Positions 39,003-50,306 of a stretch of 64,000 nucleotides of DNA are shown here, in pieces. The position numbers and the translations under genes are program-made. The stretch spans positions 89,822,850-89,886,849 of the forward strand of contig NC_067473.1 in the NCBI RefSeq assembly GCF_947179515.1, written 5' to 3'. The notes under the pieces were generated by a model, which had not been told where the DNA came from, did not search any database, and worked only from the letters and a program-made list of their open reading frames with translations. This stretch comes from Apodemus sylvaticus. Its lineage: Eukaryota > Chordata > Mammalia > Rodentia > Muridae. The first letter of the stretch is position 1; every line of letters begins with the position of its first letter.

Positions 39003-40625
39003 ATGAACATCGATGCAAAAATACTCAATAAAATTCTTGCCAACCGAATCCAAGAACACATCAAAACGATCATCCACCATGATCAAGTAGGCTTTATCCC
39101 GGGAATGCAGGGTTGGTTCAATATACGGAAATCCATCAATACAATCCACTACATAAACAAACTCAAAGAACAAAACCACATGGTCATTTCATTGGATGCT
39201 GAAAAAGCATTTGACAAAATTCAGCATCCCTTCATGCTTAAAGTCTTGGAGAGAACAGGAATTCAAGGCCCATACCTAAACATAGTAAAAGCAATATACA
39301 GCAAACCGGTAGCCAGCATCAAACTAAATGGAGAGAAACTTGAAGCAATCCCACTGAAATCAGGGACCAGACAAGGCTGCCCCCTTTCTCCTTATCTTTT
39401 CAATATTGTACTTGAGGTACTAGCTCGGGCAATTCGACAACATAAGGAGGTCAAAGGGATACAAATTGGAAAGGAAGAAGTCAAACTATCATTATTTGCA
39501 GACGACATGATCGTCTACCTAAGTGACCCAAAGAACTCCACTAGAGAGCTCCTACAGCTGATAAACAACTTCAGCAAAGTGGCAGGTTATAAAGTCAACT
39601 CAAGCAAATCAGTGGCCTTCCTATACTCAAAGGATAAGCAGGCTGAGAAAGAAATTAGGGAAATGACCCCCTTCACAATAGCCACAAACAGTATAAAGTA
39701 TCTTGGGGTGACTCTTACCAAACATGTGAAAGATCTGTATGACAAGAACTTCAAGACTCTGAAGAAGGAAATGGAAGAAGACCTCAAAAAATGGGAAAAC
39801 CTCCCATGCTCATGGATCGGTAGAATCAATATAGTTAAAATGGCCATTTTGCCTAAAGCACTATACAGATTCAATGCAATACCCATCAAAATCCCAACTC
39901 AATTCTTCACAGAGTTAGAAAGAGCAATTATCAAATTCATCTGGAACAACAAAAAACCCAGGATAGCTAAAACTATTCTCAGCAACAAAAGGAAATCTGG
40001 GGGAATCAGTATCCCTGACCTCAAGCAATACTACAGAGCAATAGTGTTAAAAACTGCATGGTATTGGTACAGTGACAGGCAGGAGGATCAATGGAACAGG
40101 ATTGAAGATCCAGAAATGAACCCACACACCTATGGCCACTTGATCCTCGACAAAGAGGCTGAAAACATCCAATGGAAAAAAGATAGCCTTTTCAACAAAT
40201 GGTGCTGGTTCAACTGGAGGTCAGCATGCAGAAGAATGCGAATTGATCCATCCTTGTCTCCTTGTACTAAGCTCAAATCCAAATGGATCAAGGACCTCCA
40301 CATAAAGCCAGACACTCTGAAGCTAATAGAAAAAAAACTGGGGAAGACCCTTGAGGACATCGGTACAGGGAGAAAGTTTCTGAACAGAACACCAATAGCG
40401 TATGCTCTAAGAGCAAGAATTGACAAATGGGACCTCATAAAATTACAAAGTTTCTGTAAGGCAAAGGACACCATCAAGAGGACAAATCGGCAACCAACAA
40501 ATTGGGAAAAGATCTTCACCAATCCTACATCAGATAGAGGGCTAATATCCAATATATATAAAGAACTCAAGAAGTTAGACTCCAGAAAACCAAACAACCC
40601 TATTAAAAATGGGGTACAGAGTTAA
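39003..40625 (+). pseudogene. L1 ORF2 reverse transcriptase and following domain (partial)
   Basis: The 540-codon frame starts at an internal Met; the true ORF2 start is far upstream and inverted. RT motif A is at Asp65 in 'LDAEKAFDKI', motif B is 'GTRQGCPLSPYLFN' near residue 120, and the catalytic FADD is at residues 165-168. A thumb and linker region follows. The frame ends early because the A run near 40603-40607 has five A where in-frame copies need six bases; the rest of ORF2 continues in another frame from 40655. In L1 this protein nicks and reverse-transcribes DNA at the target site. Here it lacks the endonuclease, so it cannot act alone. Confidence 0.9.
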
Positions 40626-40654
40626 ACAAAGAATTCTCACCTGAAGAACTTCGG

Positions 40655-41221
40655 ATGGCGGAGAAGCATCTTAAAAAATGCTCAACTTCATTAGTCATTA
40701 GGGAAATGCAAATCAAAACAACCCTAAGATTTCATCTTACACCAGTCAGAATGGCTAAGATTAAAAATTCAAGAGACAGCAGGTGTTGGAGAGGGTGTGG
40801 AGAAAGAGGAACACTCCTCCACTGCTGGTGGGGTTGCAAATTGGTACAACCACTCTGGAAATCAGTCTGGCGGTTCCTCCGAAAACTGGGCACCTTACTT
40901 CCAGAAGATCCTGCTATACCACTCCTGGGCATATACCCAGAAGACTCCCCACCATGTAATAAGGATACATGTTCTACTATGTTCATAGCAGCCCTATTTG
41001 TAATTGCCAGATGCTGGAAAGAACCCAGGTATCCCTCAACAGAAGAGTGGATGCAAAAAATGTGGTATATCTACACAATGGAGTACTATTCAGCCATTAG
41101 AAACAATGAATTCATGAAATTCTTAGGCAAATGGATGGAGCTAGAGAATATCATAATAAGTGAGGTAACCCAGACTCAAAAGGTGAATCATGGTATGCAC
41201 TCACTAATAAGTGGATATTAA
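40655..41221 (+). pseudogene. L1 ORF2 C-terminal Cys-rich domain
   Basis: The 188-codon frame holds the conserved 'SLVIREMQIKTTLRFHLTPV' block, the Cys/His cluster 'CWRGCGERGTLLHCWWGC' (about residues 43-60) and the 'MWYIYTMEYYSAIRN' block, ending at the natural stop before the 3' UTR. The Met at 40655 is internal. The frame is displaced by one base from 39003-40625, so it is the broken tail of that ORF2. Confidence 0.9.
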
Positions 41222-41348
41222 CCTAGAAAACTGGAATACCCAAAACATAATCCACACATCAAATGAGGTACAAGAAGAAAGGAGGAGTGGTCCCTGGTTC
41301 TGGAAAGACTCAGTGAAACAGTATTCAGCAAAACCAGAACGGAGAAGT

Positions 41349-41365
41349 GGGAAGGGGTGGGTGGG
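41349..41365 (+). other. Potential G-quadruplex motif in L1 3' UTR
   Basis: Four G runs of three or four with loops of 2, 1 and 1 bases (GGGAAGGGGTGGGTGGG). The 3' UTR of rodent L1 is known for such tracts. The matching site in copy b (42121-42148) is interrupted by substitutions. Confidence 0.7.
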
Positions 41366-41470
41366 AGGACAGGGGAAGAGAAGGGAGCTTGCGGGACTTT
41401 CGGGGAGTGGGGGGGCTAGAAGAGGGGAAATCATTTGAAATGTAAATAAATTATATCGAATAATAAAAAA

Positions 41471-41484
41471 AAAAGGCAGTCATG
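41471..41484 (+). repeat. L1 target site duplication, copy 2
   Basis: AAAAGGCAGTCATG directly follows the poly(A) of copy a and directly precedes the inverted 5' piece of copy b. Confidence 0.85.
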
Positions 41485-42250
41485 AATTTTTAATCTTAGC
41501 CATTCTGACTGGTGTAAGATGAAATCTTAGGGTTGTTTTGATTTGCATTTCTCTAATGACTAATGAAGTTGAGCATTTTTGAAGATGCTTCTCCGCAAGA
41601 GGAACACTCCTCCACTGCTGGTGGGGTTGCAAAGTGGTACAACCACTCTGTAAATCAGTCTGGCGGTTCCTCCGAAGACTGGGCACCTCACTTCCAGAAG
41701 ATCCTGCTATACCACTCCTGGGCATATACCCAGAAGACTCCCCACCATGTAATAAGGATACATGTTCTACTATGTTCATAGCAGCCCTATTTATAATTGC
41801 CAGATGCTGGAAAGAACCCAGGTATCCCTCAACAGAAGAGTGGATGCAAAAAATGTGGTATATCTACACAATGGAGTACTATTCAGCCATTAGAAACAAT
41901 GAATTCATGAAATTCTTATGCAAATGGATGGAGCTAGAGAACATCATACTAAGTGAGGTAACCCAGACTCAAAAGGTGAATCGTGGTATGCACTCACTAA
42001 TAAGTGGATATTAACCTAGAAAACTGAAATACCCAAAACATAATCCACACATCAAATGAGGTACAAGAAGAAAGGAGGAGTGGCCCCTGGTTCTGGAAAG
42101 ACTCAGTGAAACAGTATAACTGGGAAGTAGGAAGGGGTAGGTGGGAGGACAGGGGAAGAGAAGGGGGCTTACGGGACTTTCGGGGAGTGGGGGGCTAGAA
42201 AAGGGGAAATCATTTGAAATGTAAATAAATTATATCGAATAAAAAAAAAA
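41485..42250 (+). mobile_element. Young L1 (copy b), 5'-inverted and short
   Basis: 41485-41596 is a minus-oriented piece of ORF2, the reverse of about 40659-40770. From 41597 the element is plus-oriented (ORF2 C-terminus open to 42014, then 3' UTR) and ends in poly(A). About 34 bases are lost at the inversion point. It is nearly identical to copy a but lacks about 18 bases of 3' UTR near 42119 and differs by scattered substitutions, so it is a separate insertion and not a local copy. Confidence 0.9.
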
Positions 42251-42261
42251 GGCAGTCATGG
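42247..42261 (+). repeat. L1 target site duplication, copy 3
   Basis: AAAAGGCAGTCATGG follows the poly(A) of copy b and matches copy 1 over 15 bases. Confidence 0.85.
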
Positions 42262-42339
42262 ATTCTCCTCTATCCCAGGTCTCTTGCACATCATAGAGAA
42301 TTTCTCCAACTCCCAGCCATAAATTTCCATTCACTCAGT

Positions 42340-42341
<2 letters not shown>

Positions 42342-42386
<45 letters not shown>

Positions 42387-42420
42387 CTCTCTCTTCTCTT
42401 CTCTCTTTTCTTTCTCTCCC
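42342..42420. repeat. (TC)n microsatellite
   Basis: A pure CT run to about 42380, then an imperfect C/T-rich stretch. Confidence 0.9.
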
Positions 42421-43261
42421 CACACCTCATGCCCATCCCATTCCCCATCTCTTCCCCTCTCCAATCCAGTTCTCTCCCTTCATCTTCCTCCTATGACTAT
42501 ATTATTGTAAGTGAAATTCAATACCCTCCCTTGGGATCTCCTTGTTATTTAGTGCCCTTGGATCTATGGATTATAGCATAGTTACCCTGCATATTATGGC
42601 TAATACCCACTTATAAGTGAGTACATATTATGCTTGTCCTTTTGGATCTGGGTTACTTCACTCTAGAATGGGACTAGAATTATCTAGTTCCATTCATTTG
42701 CAATCAACTTTTATGATGTTCTTTTTTAATAGCTGTATAGTATTCCATTGGATAAATAAACCACATTTTCTTTACCCATTCTTTGGTTGAGGGACATCTG
42801 GGTTGATTTTAGTTTATGGCTGTTGAAAATAAAGCTGTTGGAACATGGTTGGAAAAGTATCTTTGTGTCATGGTAGAGGATCTTCTGAGTATATTACTAG
42901 GAGTTGTATAACTGATTCTTGAGGTAGGACTAGTTCCAATTTTATGAAAAGCCACCGAATACGTTTCTAGATTGATTGAACAAATTTGTATTCCCACTGC
43001 CTTAGAGAAAGATTTTCCTTGCTTCACTTCCTCACCACCATATGCTATCTCTTGAGTTTTTAATCTTATCTATTCTGAGGGCTGTGAGATAGGAACTGCA
43101 GAGTCATTTTGATATTCATGTCACTGATGACTAAGGACACTGAACATTTCTTCATGTGTTTTTGGCCTTTAGAGAGTTCTTTGTTGAGAATTCTCATTTA
43201 GCTTAGCTCTATACCCCAATTTTTAGTTAGGTTATTTGGTTTGCTGGTGTCTAATTTCTTG

Positions 43262-43324
<63 letters not shown>

Positions 43325-43374
43325 TGTACAGATAGAGATAGATAGATAGATAAATAGATAAATAGGTAGATATG

Positions 43375-43437
<63 letters not shown>

Positions 43438-43565
43438 GTAGGTAGATAGATAGATAGATACTAGTCCTAGTCAGATGTCTGGTTGGTAAAGATCTTTTCC
43501 TGTTCTGTAGGCTGCCATTTTGCCCCATTAATAGTGTTCTTTACTGTACAGAGACTTTTCTGTGG
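42421..43565 (-). mobile_element. Older Lx-type L1 with ORF2 C-terminus, split by a microsatellite
   Basis: The reversed 3' UTR and ORF2 C-terminal region run to about 43260 ('gtgtctaatttcttgat'). ORF2 text resumes at about 43462 ('tagtcagatgtctggttgg', compare 46432-46450). The 200-base repeat block between them interrupts the element. The copy is diverged and has no long frame. Confidence 0.75.
43262..43460. repeat. (TA)n(TG)n(GATA)n compound microsatellite
   Basis: TA to about 43277, TG to about 43327, then GATA units to 43460. It grew inside an L1 ORF2 segment that is naturally 'tatata'-rich. The Tyr/Ile/Ser/Leu frame on the minus strand is an artefact. Confidence 0.95.
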
Positions 43566-44035
43566 ACTCTATCTGTGACTTGTAGCAATAGGCGATATGG
43601 AGCCAGAAGTACTCACCTCCTGAAACCAGGTAAGACTACCAATGGAGAGAGAAGGACACAAATCCACTCACAAAACCTTTGACCCAAAACTTGCTCTGCC
43701 TTTAAGAAGTGCAGGTACAAAGTTGGAGAAGAGACTCAGGGAAAGGCCAAATAATGTCTGACCTAACTGGAGACCTGTTCCATAAGCAAGAAGTAATCCC
43801 TGACACTATTAATGATACCTAGGCAGGATCCAACCATAACTTTCTCCAAGAGACTCCATCCATCAGCTGATAGAAACCCACAGCCAAATATTAGACAGAG
43901 CTCAAGTAGTCTTGTTGAAGAGTTGTGGGAATAATTGGGGGACCCTTTGGGGATAGGGGTTGCACAGGAAAACCAAAAATATGAACTAACCCAGATACTT
44001 GTGGGCTCTCTCATCAGCAAAGAATTGTTAATAGA
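43566..44035 (+). mobile_element. Lx-type L1 3' UTR piece
   Basis: Text such as 'tccctgacactattaatgatacc', 'ctgatagaaacccacagccaaatattagacag' and 'gagctcaagtagtc' follows the order of an Lx 3' UTR on the plus strand. It lies tail-side against the minus-strand element to its left. Confidence 0.65.
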
Positions 44036-44039
44036 TCTC

Positions 44040-45470
44040 CAACTAAGGGTAAATGTATCTAAAAGCTAACAATATGAAATAAAGTGTTTAAAAATATTTT
44101 TAAAATAATGTGTGAAAAAAATATGTCTTTACAACTGATAAAAACTAGTATGAGCAAAAATCATGTTGAAGAAAATTTGTATTTTTCCAGTTGCTGAAAT
44201 TTAATATGTATACTATATCCTTCATATTAATGTTTAATGTTTTTAAAATAATCATCAATACACACTCCAAATTTTTATTCACTTTCTCAACAATTGTTGT
44301 TTAGGTTAGCTTTATAAAGACTCTGCTAATGCTTGCTTAAGTCTGAAGACACACACTGCCTTCCACACATTAGCCATGGTTTCTGTTGCCCCATGCCCAC
44401 ATTTCCAGTTATATTTTTTTCTGAAAACGCTTTAGCCTACAAGAATCTAAAATGCACAAAGCACATAGTCCAGTGCTTAGACCTTGTGCAAATCATTGAT
44501 AAAAATGGGCAAAAGAGGGTGAAGGGAACCTCACCGTGAACAATGGACTTCTATCATCTGACCCTGGTAAAAGTATGAACACCATCCCTGAAACTATAAC
44601 TGATACTCATGTTTCATATAAAACAAAAATGACTTTAGGTTGTACATTTTTCTTTCCTTTAATAGATTCCAAGTGTGTTTATTTATGAGAAAAATAGGAT
44701 CTGGGTTATAGTTTCTTGTTGAGGGAACATCTAATTCTAGGGAATTGCAAACTCTGGCAAGTTTTTATTGTAAGAATGAACTAGAAGGTGGTGAAAAATT
44801 AGGAATATATAAATGAACATAGATTCACAGTTATTTGCCCTGGTTATAATGTCCATGTGGTCATTCTGTCTGAGTGCTTAAAATATCTTTGCTTTTTCAT
44901 TAACCTCATCACATTATAAAAGCTTTACCATCAGCTCTTCAGATATTTGTCTTTATCAGTTCATTGGAAAGTACATGATTAACACCAAATTTCTGTCTTT
45001 GGTCTTCTGCCTAAAGATGCAATAAATCCTTTCTTAAGCCTTTGTTCACAGCTTAATTTTAATCTTTTAACAAATAAAAGCAATAAATAGAGGAAGATGA
45101 TTTTGTTTGTTTGCTATTTCCATTGGAAAAAATATCCTTGAGTCTTTGTTAAGCACCTTGATGTTTCAAAATAATTTTCAGGCTTTAAAAGTGGCTTGTT
45201 GATTTTTTTTCCTTGGGAATGCCACTTAGTAGGTGCCAAGCCACATTTAGCAGGTGGAAGCTAATTTTCATTTTAATGAAGCTAATCTTGTCACAGGAGC
45301 ATAACATAAGGTTTCACCATCTGTGTGTATACTGTTTAGTTTATCCAGGTTGGAGAAGCTAACGGAAGGTCCCTGGAACAAAAAAGCTAGATGTTGTTCA
45401 ACACCAGCCTTAGCTACATGAAAGCACATATCACTATATATATATTCATACATATCATATATCCTAACAT
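44040..45470. other. AT-rich DNA, nothing recognised
   Basis: Short frames at 44333-44539 (+) and 45268-45453 (-) lack domains. No repeat could be assigned. Confidence 0.5.
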
Positions 45471-45485
45471 ATCACCAATAATATA

Positions 45486-48400
45486 TTTTTTAAATATTTT
45501 TATTTTCTATGTTCTTTGTTTACATTCCAAATGATTTCCCCTTTCGCAGATTCCCCCTCCCCATATGTCCCATAAACCTTCTTCTCTCCATCCATTCTCC
45601 AATCACCTCCCTCCTTTTTCTCTGTCCTTATATTCCTCTCCAATGCTAGATCAATCCTTTCCAGGATCAGGACCCTCTCCATACTTCTTCAAGGGAGTCA
45701 TTAGTTATGCGATTTGTGCCTTGGGTATTCAGGGCTTCTGGGATAATTAATATCCACTTATCAGAGATTGCATTCCATGTGTATTCTTTTGTGATTGGGT
45801 TACCTCACTTAGGATGATATTTTCCAGATCAAACCATTTGCCTAAAAATTTTGTGAATTCATTGTTTCTAATTGCTGAGTAGTATTCCATTGTGTAAATA
45901 TACCACATTTTCTGTATCCATTCCTCCTTTGAGGGGCATCTGGGTTCTTTCCAGCTTCTGGCTATTATAAATAAGGCTGCCATGAACATAATGGAGCATG
46001 TGTCTTTATTGCATGCTGGGGAATCCTTTGGGGATATGCCCAGGAGAGGTATAGCAGGGTCCTCTGGAAGTGTCATGTTCAGTTTTCTGAGGAACAGTCA
46101 GACTGATTTCCAAAGTGATTGTACCATCTTACAGCCCCACCAAGAATGGAGAAGTGTTCCTCTTTCTCCACATCCTCGCCAACACCTGCTGTCTCCTGAG
46201 TTTTTGACCTTAGACATTCTGACTGGTGTAAGGTGAAATCTCAGGGTTGTTTTGATTTGCATTTCCCTAATGACTAATGATGTTGAGCACTTCTTAAGGT
46301 GCCTCTAGGCCATCCAAATTTCTTCAGGTGAAAATTCTTTGTTTAGATCTGTACCCCATTTTTAATGGGGTTATTTGGTTCCCTGGGGTCTAACGTCTTG
46401 AGTTCTTTGTATATATTGGATATTAGCCCTCTATCAGATGTAGGGTTGGTGAATATCCTCTCCCAATTTGATGGTTGCCGTTTTGTCCTTTTAACAGTGT
46501 CCTTTGCCTTACAGAAACTTTGTAATTTTATGAGGTCCCATTTGTCAATTCTTGATCTTAGAGCATAAGCTATTGGTGATCTGTTCAGGAACTTTCCCCT
46601 GTGCCCATGTCCTCAAGGGTCTTCCTCAGTCTCTTTTCTATTAGTTTCAGTGTGTCTGGTTTTACATGGAGGTCCTTGATCCACTTGGAGTGAAGTTTAG
46701 TACATGGAGATAAGAATGGATCGATTCGCATTCTTCTGCATGCTGACCTCCAATTGAACCAGCACCATTTGTTGAAAAGGCTATCTTTTTTCCACTGGAT
46801 GTTTTCAGCTCCTTTGTCGAAGATCAAGTGACTATAGGTATGTGGATTCATTTCTGGATCTTCGATTCTATTCTATTGGTCCACTGGTCTGTCACTGTGC
46901 CAATACCATGCAGTTTTTAAGACTATTGCTCTGTAGTATTGCTTGAAGTCAGGGATACTGATGCCCCCAGAATTTCTTTTGTTGTTGAGAATAGTTTTAG
47001 CTATCCTGGGTTTTTTGTTATTCCAGATGAATTTGAGAATTGCTTTTTCTAACTCTGTGAAGAACTGAGTTGGGATTTTTATGGGGATTATATTGAATCT
47101 GTAGATGACTTTTGGCAAGATGGCCATTTTAGCTATATTAATCCTGCCAATCCACGAACATGGCGGATTTTTCCATTTTCTGAGGTCTTCTTCGATTTCC
47201 TTCTTCAGAGACATGAAGTTCTTGTCATATAGATCTTTCACTTGTTTGGTTAGAGTCACACCAAGGTACTTTGTATTGTTTGTGGTTATTGTGAAGGGTG
47301 TCAATTCCCTAACTTCTTTTTCAGCCTGCTTATCCTTTGAGTATAGAAAGGCAACTGATTTGCTTGAGTTGATTTTATAACCAGCCACTTTGCTGAAGTT
47401 GTTTTGTTTATCAGCTGTAGTTCTCTGATGGAGGTTTTCATGTCACTAAAGTAGGCTATCATGTCATCTGCAAATAGTGATAATTTGACTTCTTCCTTTC
47501 CAATTTGTATCCCCTTGACCTCCTTATGTTGTCTAATCGCTCTAGCTAGAACTTCAAGTACTATATTAAAAAGATATGGAAAGAGAGGACAGCCTTGTCT
47601 AGTCCCTGATTTTAGTGGGATTGCTTCAAGTTTCTCTCTGTTTAGTTTGATGTTGGCTACCGGTTTGCTGTATATTGCTTTAACGATGTTTAGGTATGGG
47701 CCTTGAATTCCTGTTCTTTCCAAGACTTTTAGCATGAAAGGATGTTGAATTTTGTCAAATGCTTTTTCTGCATCTAATGAGATAATCATATGGTTTTTTT
47801 TCTTTGAGTTTGTTTATGTAGTGGATAGCATTGATGGATTTCCTTATATTGAACCATCCCTGCATCCCTGGGATGAAACCCACTTGATCATGGTGGATGA
47901 TCGTTTTGATGTGTTCTTGGATTCGGTTGGCAAGAATTTTATTAAGTATTTTTGCATCAATATTCATAAGAAAAATTGGCCTGAAGTTCTCTTTCTTTGT
48001 TGGATCTTTGTGTGGTCTTGGTATCAGCATAATTGTGGCTTCATAGAACAAGTTGAGTAGTTCCTTCTGTTTCTATTTTGTGGAATAGTTTGAAGAGTAT
48101 TGGTGTTAGGTCTTCTATGAAGGTCTGATAGAATTCTGCACTGAAGCCATCTGGTCCCGTACTTTTTTTGGTTGAGAGACTTTTTCTATGACCCTTTTTA
48201 TTTCTTCGGGTGTTATGGGACTGTTTAGTTGATCTATTTGATCCTGATTTAGTTTTGGTGTCGGATATCTGTCTAGGAAACTGTCCATTTTCTCCAGATT
48301 CTCCAGTTGTGTTGAGTATAGGCTTTTGTAGTAGGATCTAATGATTTTTTGAATTTCCTCAGTTTCTGTTGTTATATACCCCTTTTCATTTCTAAGTTTG

Positions 48401-49025
48401 TTAATCTGGATACTGTCTCTGTGCCCTTTGGTTAGTCTGGCTAAGGGTTTATCTATCTTGTTGATTTTCTCAAAGAACCAGCTCCCAATTTTGTTGATTC
48501 TTTGTATGGTTCTCTTTGTTTCTACTTGATTGATTTTGGCCCTGAGTTTGATGATTTCCTGCCTTCTACTCCTCCTGGGTGAAATAGCTTCTTTTTGTTC
48601 CAGGGCTTTCAGGTGTGTCATTAAGCTGCTAGTGTATGCTCTCTCCATTTTCTTTTTGGAGGCACTCAGGGCTATGAGTTCTCCTCTTAACACTGCTTTC
48701 ATTGTGTCCCATAGATTTGGGTATGTTGTGTCTTCATTTTCATTAAGTTCTAAAAAGTATTTAATTTCTTTCTTTATTTCTTCCTTGACCAAGTTATCAT
48801 TGAGTAGAATATTGTTCATTTTCCACGTGTATGTGGGTTTTCTGTGGTTTTTCTTGCTATTGAAGACCACTTTTACTCCATAGTGATCTGATAGGAGGCA
48901 TGGGATTAGATCGATCTTTTTATATTTGTTGAGGTCTGTCTTGTGACCAATTATATGGTCGATTTTGGAGAAGGTACCATGAGGTGCTGAGAAAAAGGTA
49001 TATTCTTTTGCTTTAGGATAGAATG

Positions 49026-49085
<60 letters not shown>

Positions 49086-49108
49086 GTTAAATCTAATTGG
49101 TTTAAGCA
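45486..49108 (-). mobile_element. Long L1 (copy d), ORF2 pseudogene with 3' UTR
   Basis: The reversed tail and 3' UTR occupy 45486-45746. ORF2 extends from there to about 49106, broken into frames at 45747-46076, 46585-46851, 46873-47388, 47301-47789, 47755-48051 and 48115-48870. The RT FADD is intact (about 47455-47470), with 'SLDAEKAFDKI' near 47770. Upstream, the endonuclease end is cut by a (TA)n block and the element stops at 'CLNQLDLTDIY' coding text. Near-matching words TCACCAA(TA)ATATATTTTT at 45472 and 49234 may be its target duplication. Confidence 0.85.
49027..49082. repeat. (TA)n microsatellite inside L1 ORF2
   Basis: 56 bases of TA replace the short TA-rich stretch that lies before 'ctgttaaatc' in the reversed ORF2. 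The same site in copy e (53196-53209) has only a few TA units. Confidence 0.95.
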
Positions 49109-49233
49109 GACAACTGAAGGCTCCTGCCGGGGCCTGCTGGACTCACCAGAGCACACTGGCTCCTCCCAGCCGGCCTTCCGGGTGCCCCTCTGGCCTCTTG
49201 CAGGACCTGGAGATGTGGTGTTGCAGCCCAGGC
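49107..49233 (-). other. GC-rich block joined to L1 copy d ORF2
   Basis: About 125 bases are much richer in G and C than anything nearby and include several CpG. They sit between the ORF2 endonuclease text and the possible right target duplication at 49234. If the duplication is real, the block came in with the element. An L1 5' UTR piece joined to ORF2 by an internal deletion is then the simplest reading. I cannot match it to a known 5' UTR from memory. Confidence 0.5.
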
Positions 49234-49234
49234 T

Positions 49235-49504
49235 CACCAAATATATTTTTATCACACACACATATTTAAAATCTTAGTTTGAATATTTTGTGTATACCAA
49301 CACACACACAAGGGAGACATGGGGTCTGTATGGCACATCTTGCTAATATATTGATATATAGCATACAATCAATATATTACGATATCAAACAACTGCTTTC
49401 CTCACATTACAGATTTATAATTCACTCCAGAAAACATTGTCTGTATCATTTTATTCAGCAAGTTTATAAAAATGCTATATGCCACCCTAATTTTTAGCTG
49501 AGAT
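49235..49504. other. AT-rich DNA, nothing recognised
   Basis: Includes short CA runs. No coding signal. Confidence 0.5.
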
Positions 49505-49630
49505 TTGAGATTTTTTTTAAAGGGAAAATGTTTTAAAAAGTCAGAATATTATGACCACTCTCCCTCCCCTTATCATTCTTGTACATTACCATGAACTTCT
49601 CTAGAGAGTTCTCTTTCCTATTTTTGGTTC
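49505..49630 (+). repeat. Left arm of perfect 126-bp inverted repeat
   Basis: All 126 bases are the exact reverse complement of 50181-50306. The arm is non-L1, mixed sequence (for example TATCATTCTTGTACATTACC), so this is not a low-complexity match. Beyond both ends the match stops at once. Confidence 0.95.
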
Positions 49631-50180
49631 TGGTTAACACTGGAAACTTCTCATTAGCTTCTATTACATTGCATTCAAACTTGAAGCATTTTTCCATATA
49701 TATTCAGTATTTAAATTTAGTATAGACATTTAGCACATTTGATAATTATGGGAAAGAATTCTGACATGTAAAATTGTAATTTTATTTCAGAGAATGAGAA
49801 CTTTTTATCGCCTCTTCAGTTACTTCTTAAAACTTAAGCAGGAAACATGAATAAAAACATTACTGCCAGCTTGAATTTAGGAAGACTTCAGATTAACTGA
49901 AGTTCAATGAGAATCAAGATATAATTTTAAAATGATCTTTATAGAAGAAACTGAGTCACGGGAGAAGGAGAAAGATGCAAGGAAGGGAGAGAGGAGAAGT
50001 AGTAAGAATCCCACATCCACATGGACAGAGTAGCTACATTTATTGTCTTTGTAAAAACATACAAGTATAAAGATGGAATTAAAAATGATCACTACAAAAT
50101 AAATTCAGTGTCAGCTTACAGCAAAATTTCAAAGTTTGTTAAAGTTTGGAAGCCTGTATATAGTAAAACAATATTTTGGT
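49631..50180. other. 550-bp spacer of the inverted repeat
   Basis: AT-rich DNA without a recognised element. The 62-codon minus-strand frame at 49904-50092 has no domain. Confidence 0.6.
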
Positions 50181-50306
50181 GAACCAAAAATAGGAAAGAG
50201 AACTCTCTAGAGAAGTTCATGGTAATGTACAAGAATGATAAGGGGAGGGAGAGTGGTCATAATATTCTGACTTTTTAAAACATTTTCCCTTTAAAAAAAA
50301 TCTCAA
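50181..50306 (-). repeat. Right arm of perfect 126-bp inverted repeat
   Basis: Exact reverse complement of 49505-49630. It lies about 37 bases from the point where L1 copy e is cut off inside ORF2. Confidence 0.95.

Larger units (their letters stand above)
38007..41474 (+). mobile_element. Young L1 (copy a), 5'-inverted
   Basis: 38007 to about 38937 is ORF2 in minus orientation, from the end of the endonuclease domain (a LSDHY-type motif is visible) to the start of the RT domain. From about 38938 the element is in plus orientation and continues through RT, the C-terminal domain and the 3' UTR to a poly(A) ending at 41474. The two halves meet in L1 coordinates with almost no loss: the inverted part stops at 'ttctacaaagcca' and the plus part starts at 'aattacgctgatacc'. 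This is classic twin priming. The endonuclease N-terminus, ORF1 and 5' UTR are absent. Confidence 0.9.

Noticed and set aside
43232..43528. GATA array considered as a CRISPR-like or regulatory repeat
   Set aside because: There are no spacers between units. It is a plain tetranucleotide microsatellite in mammalian DNA.
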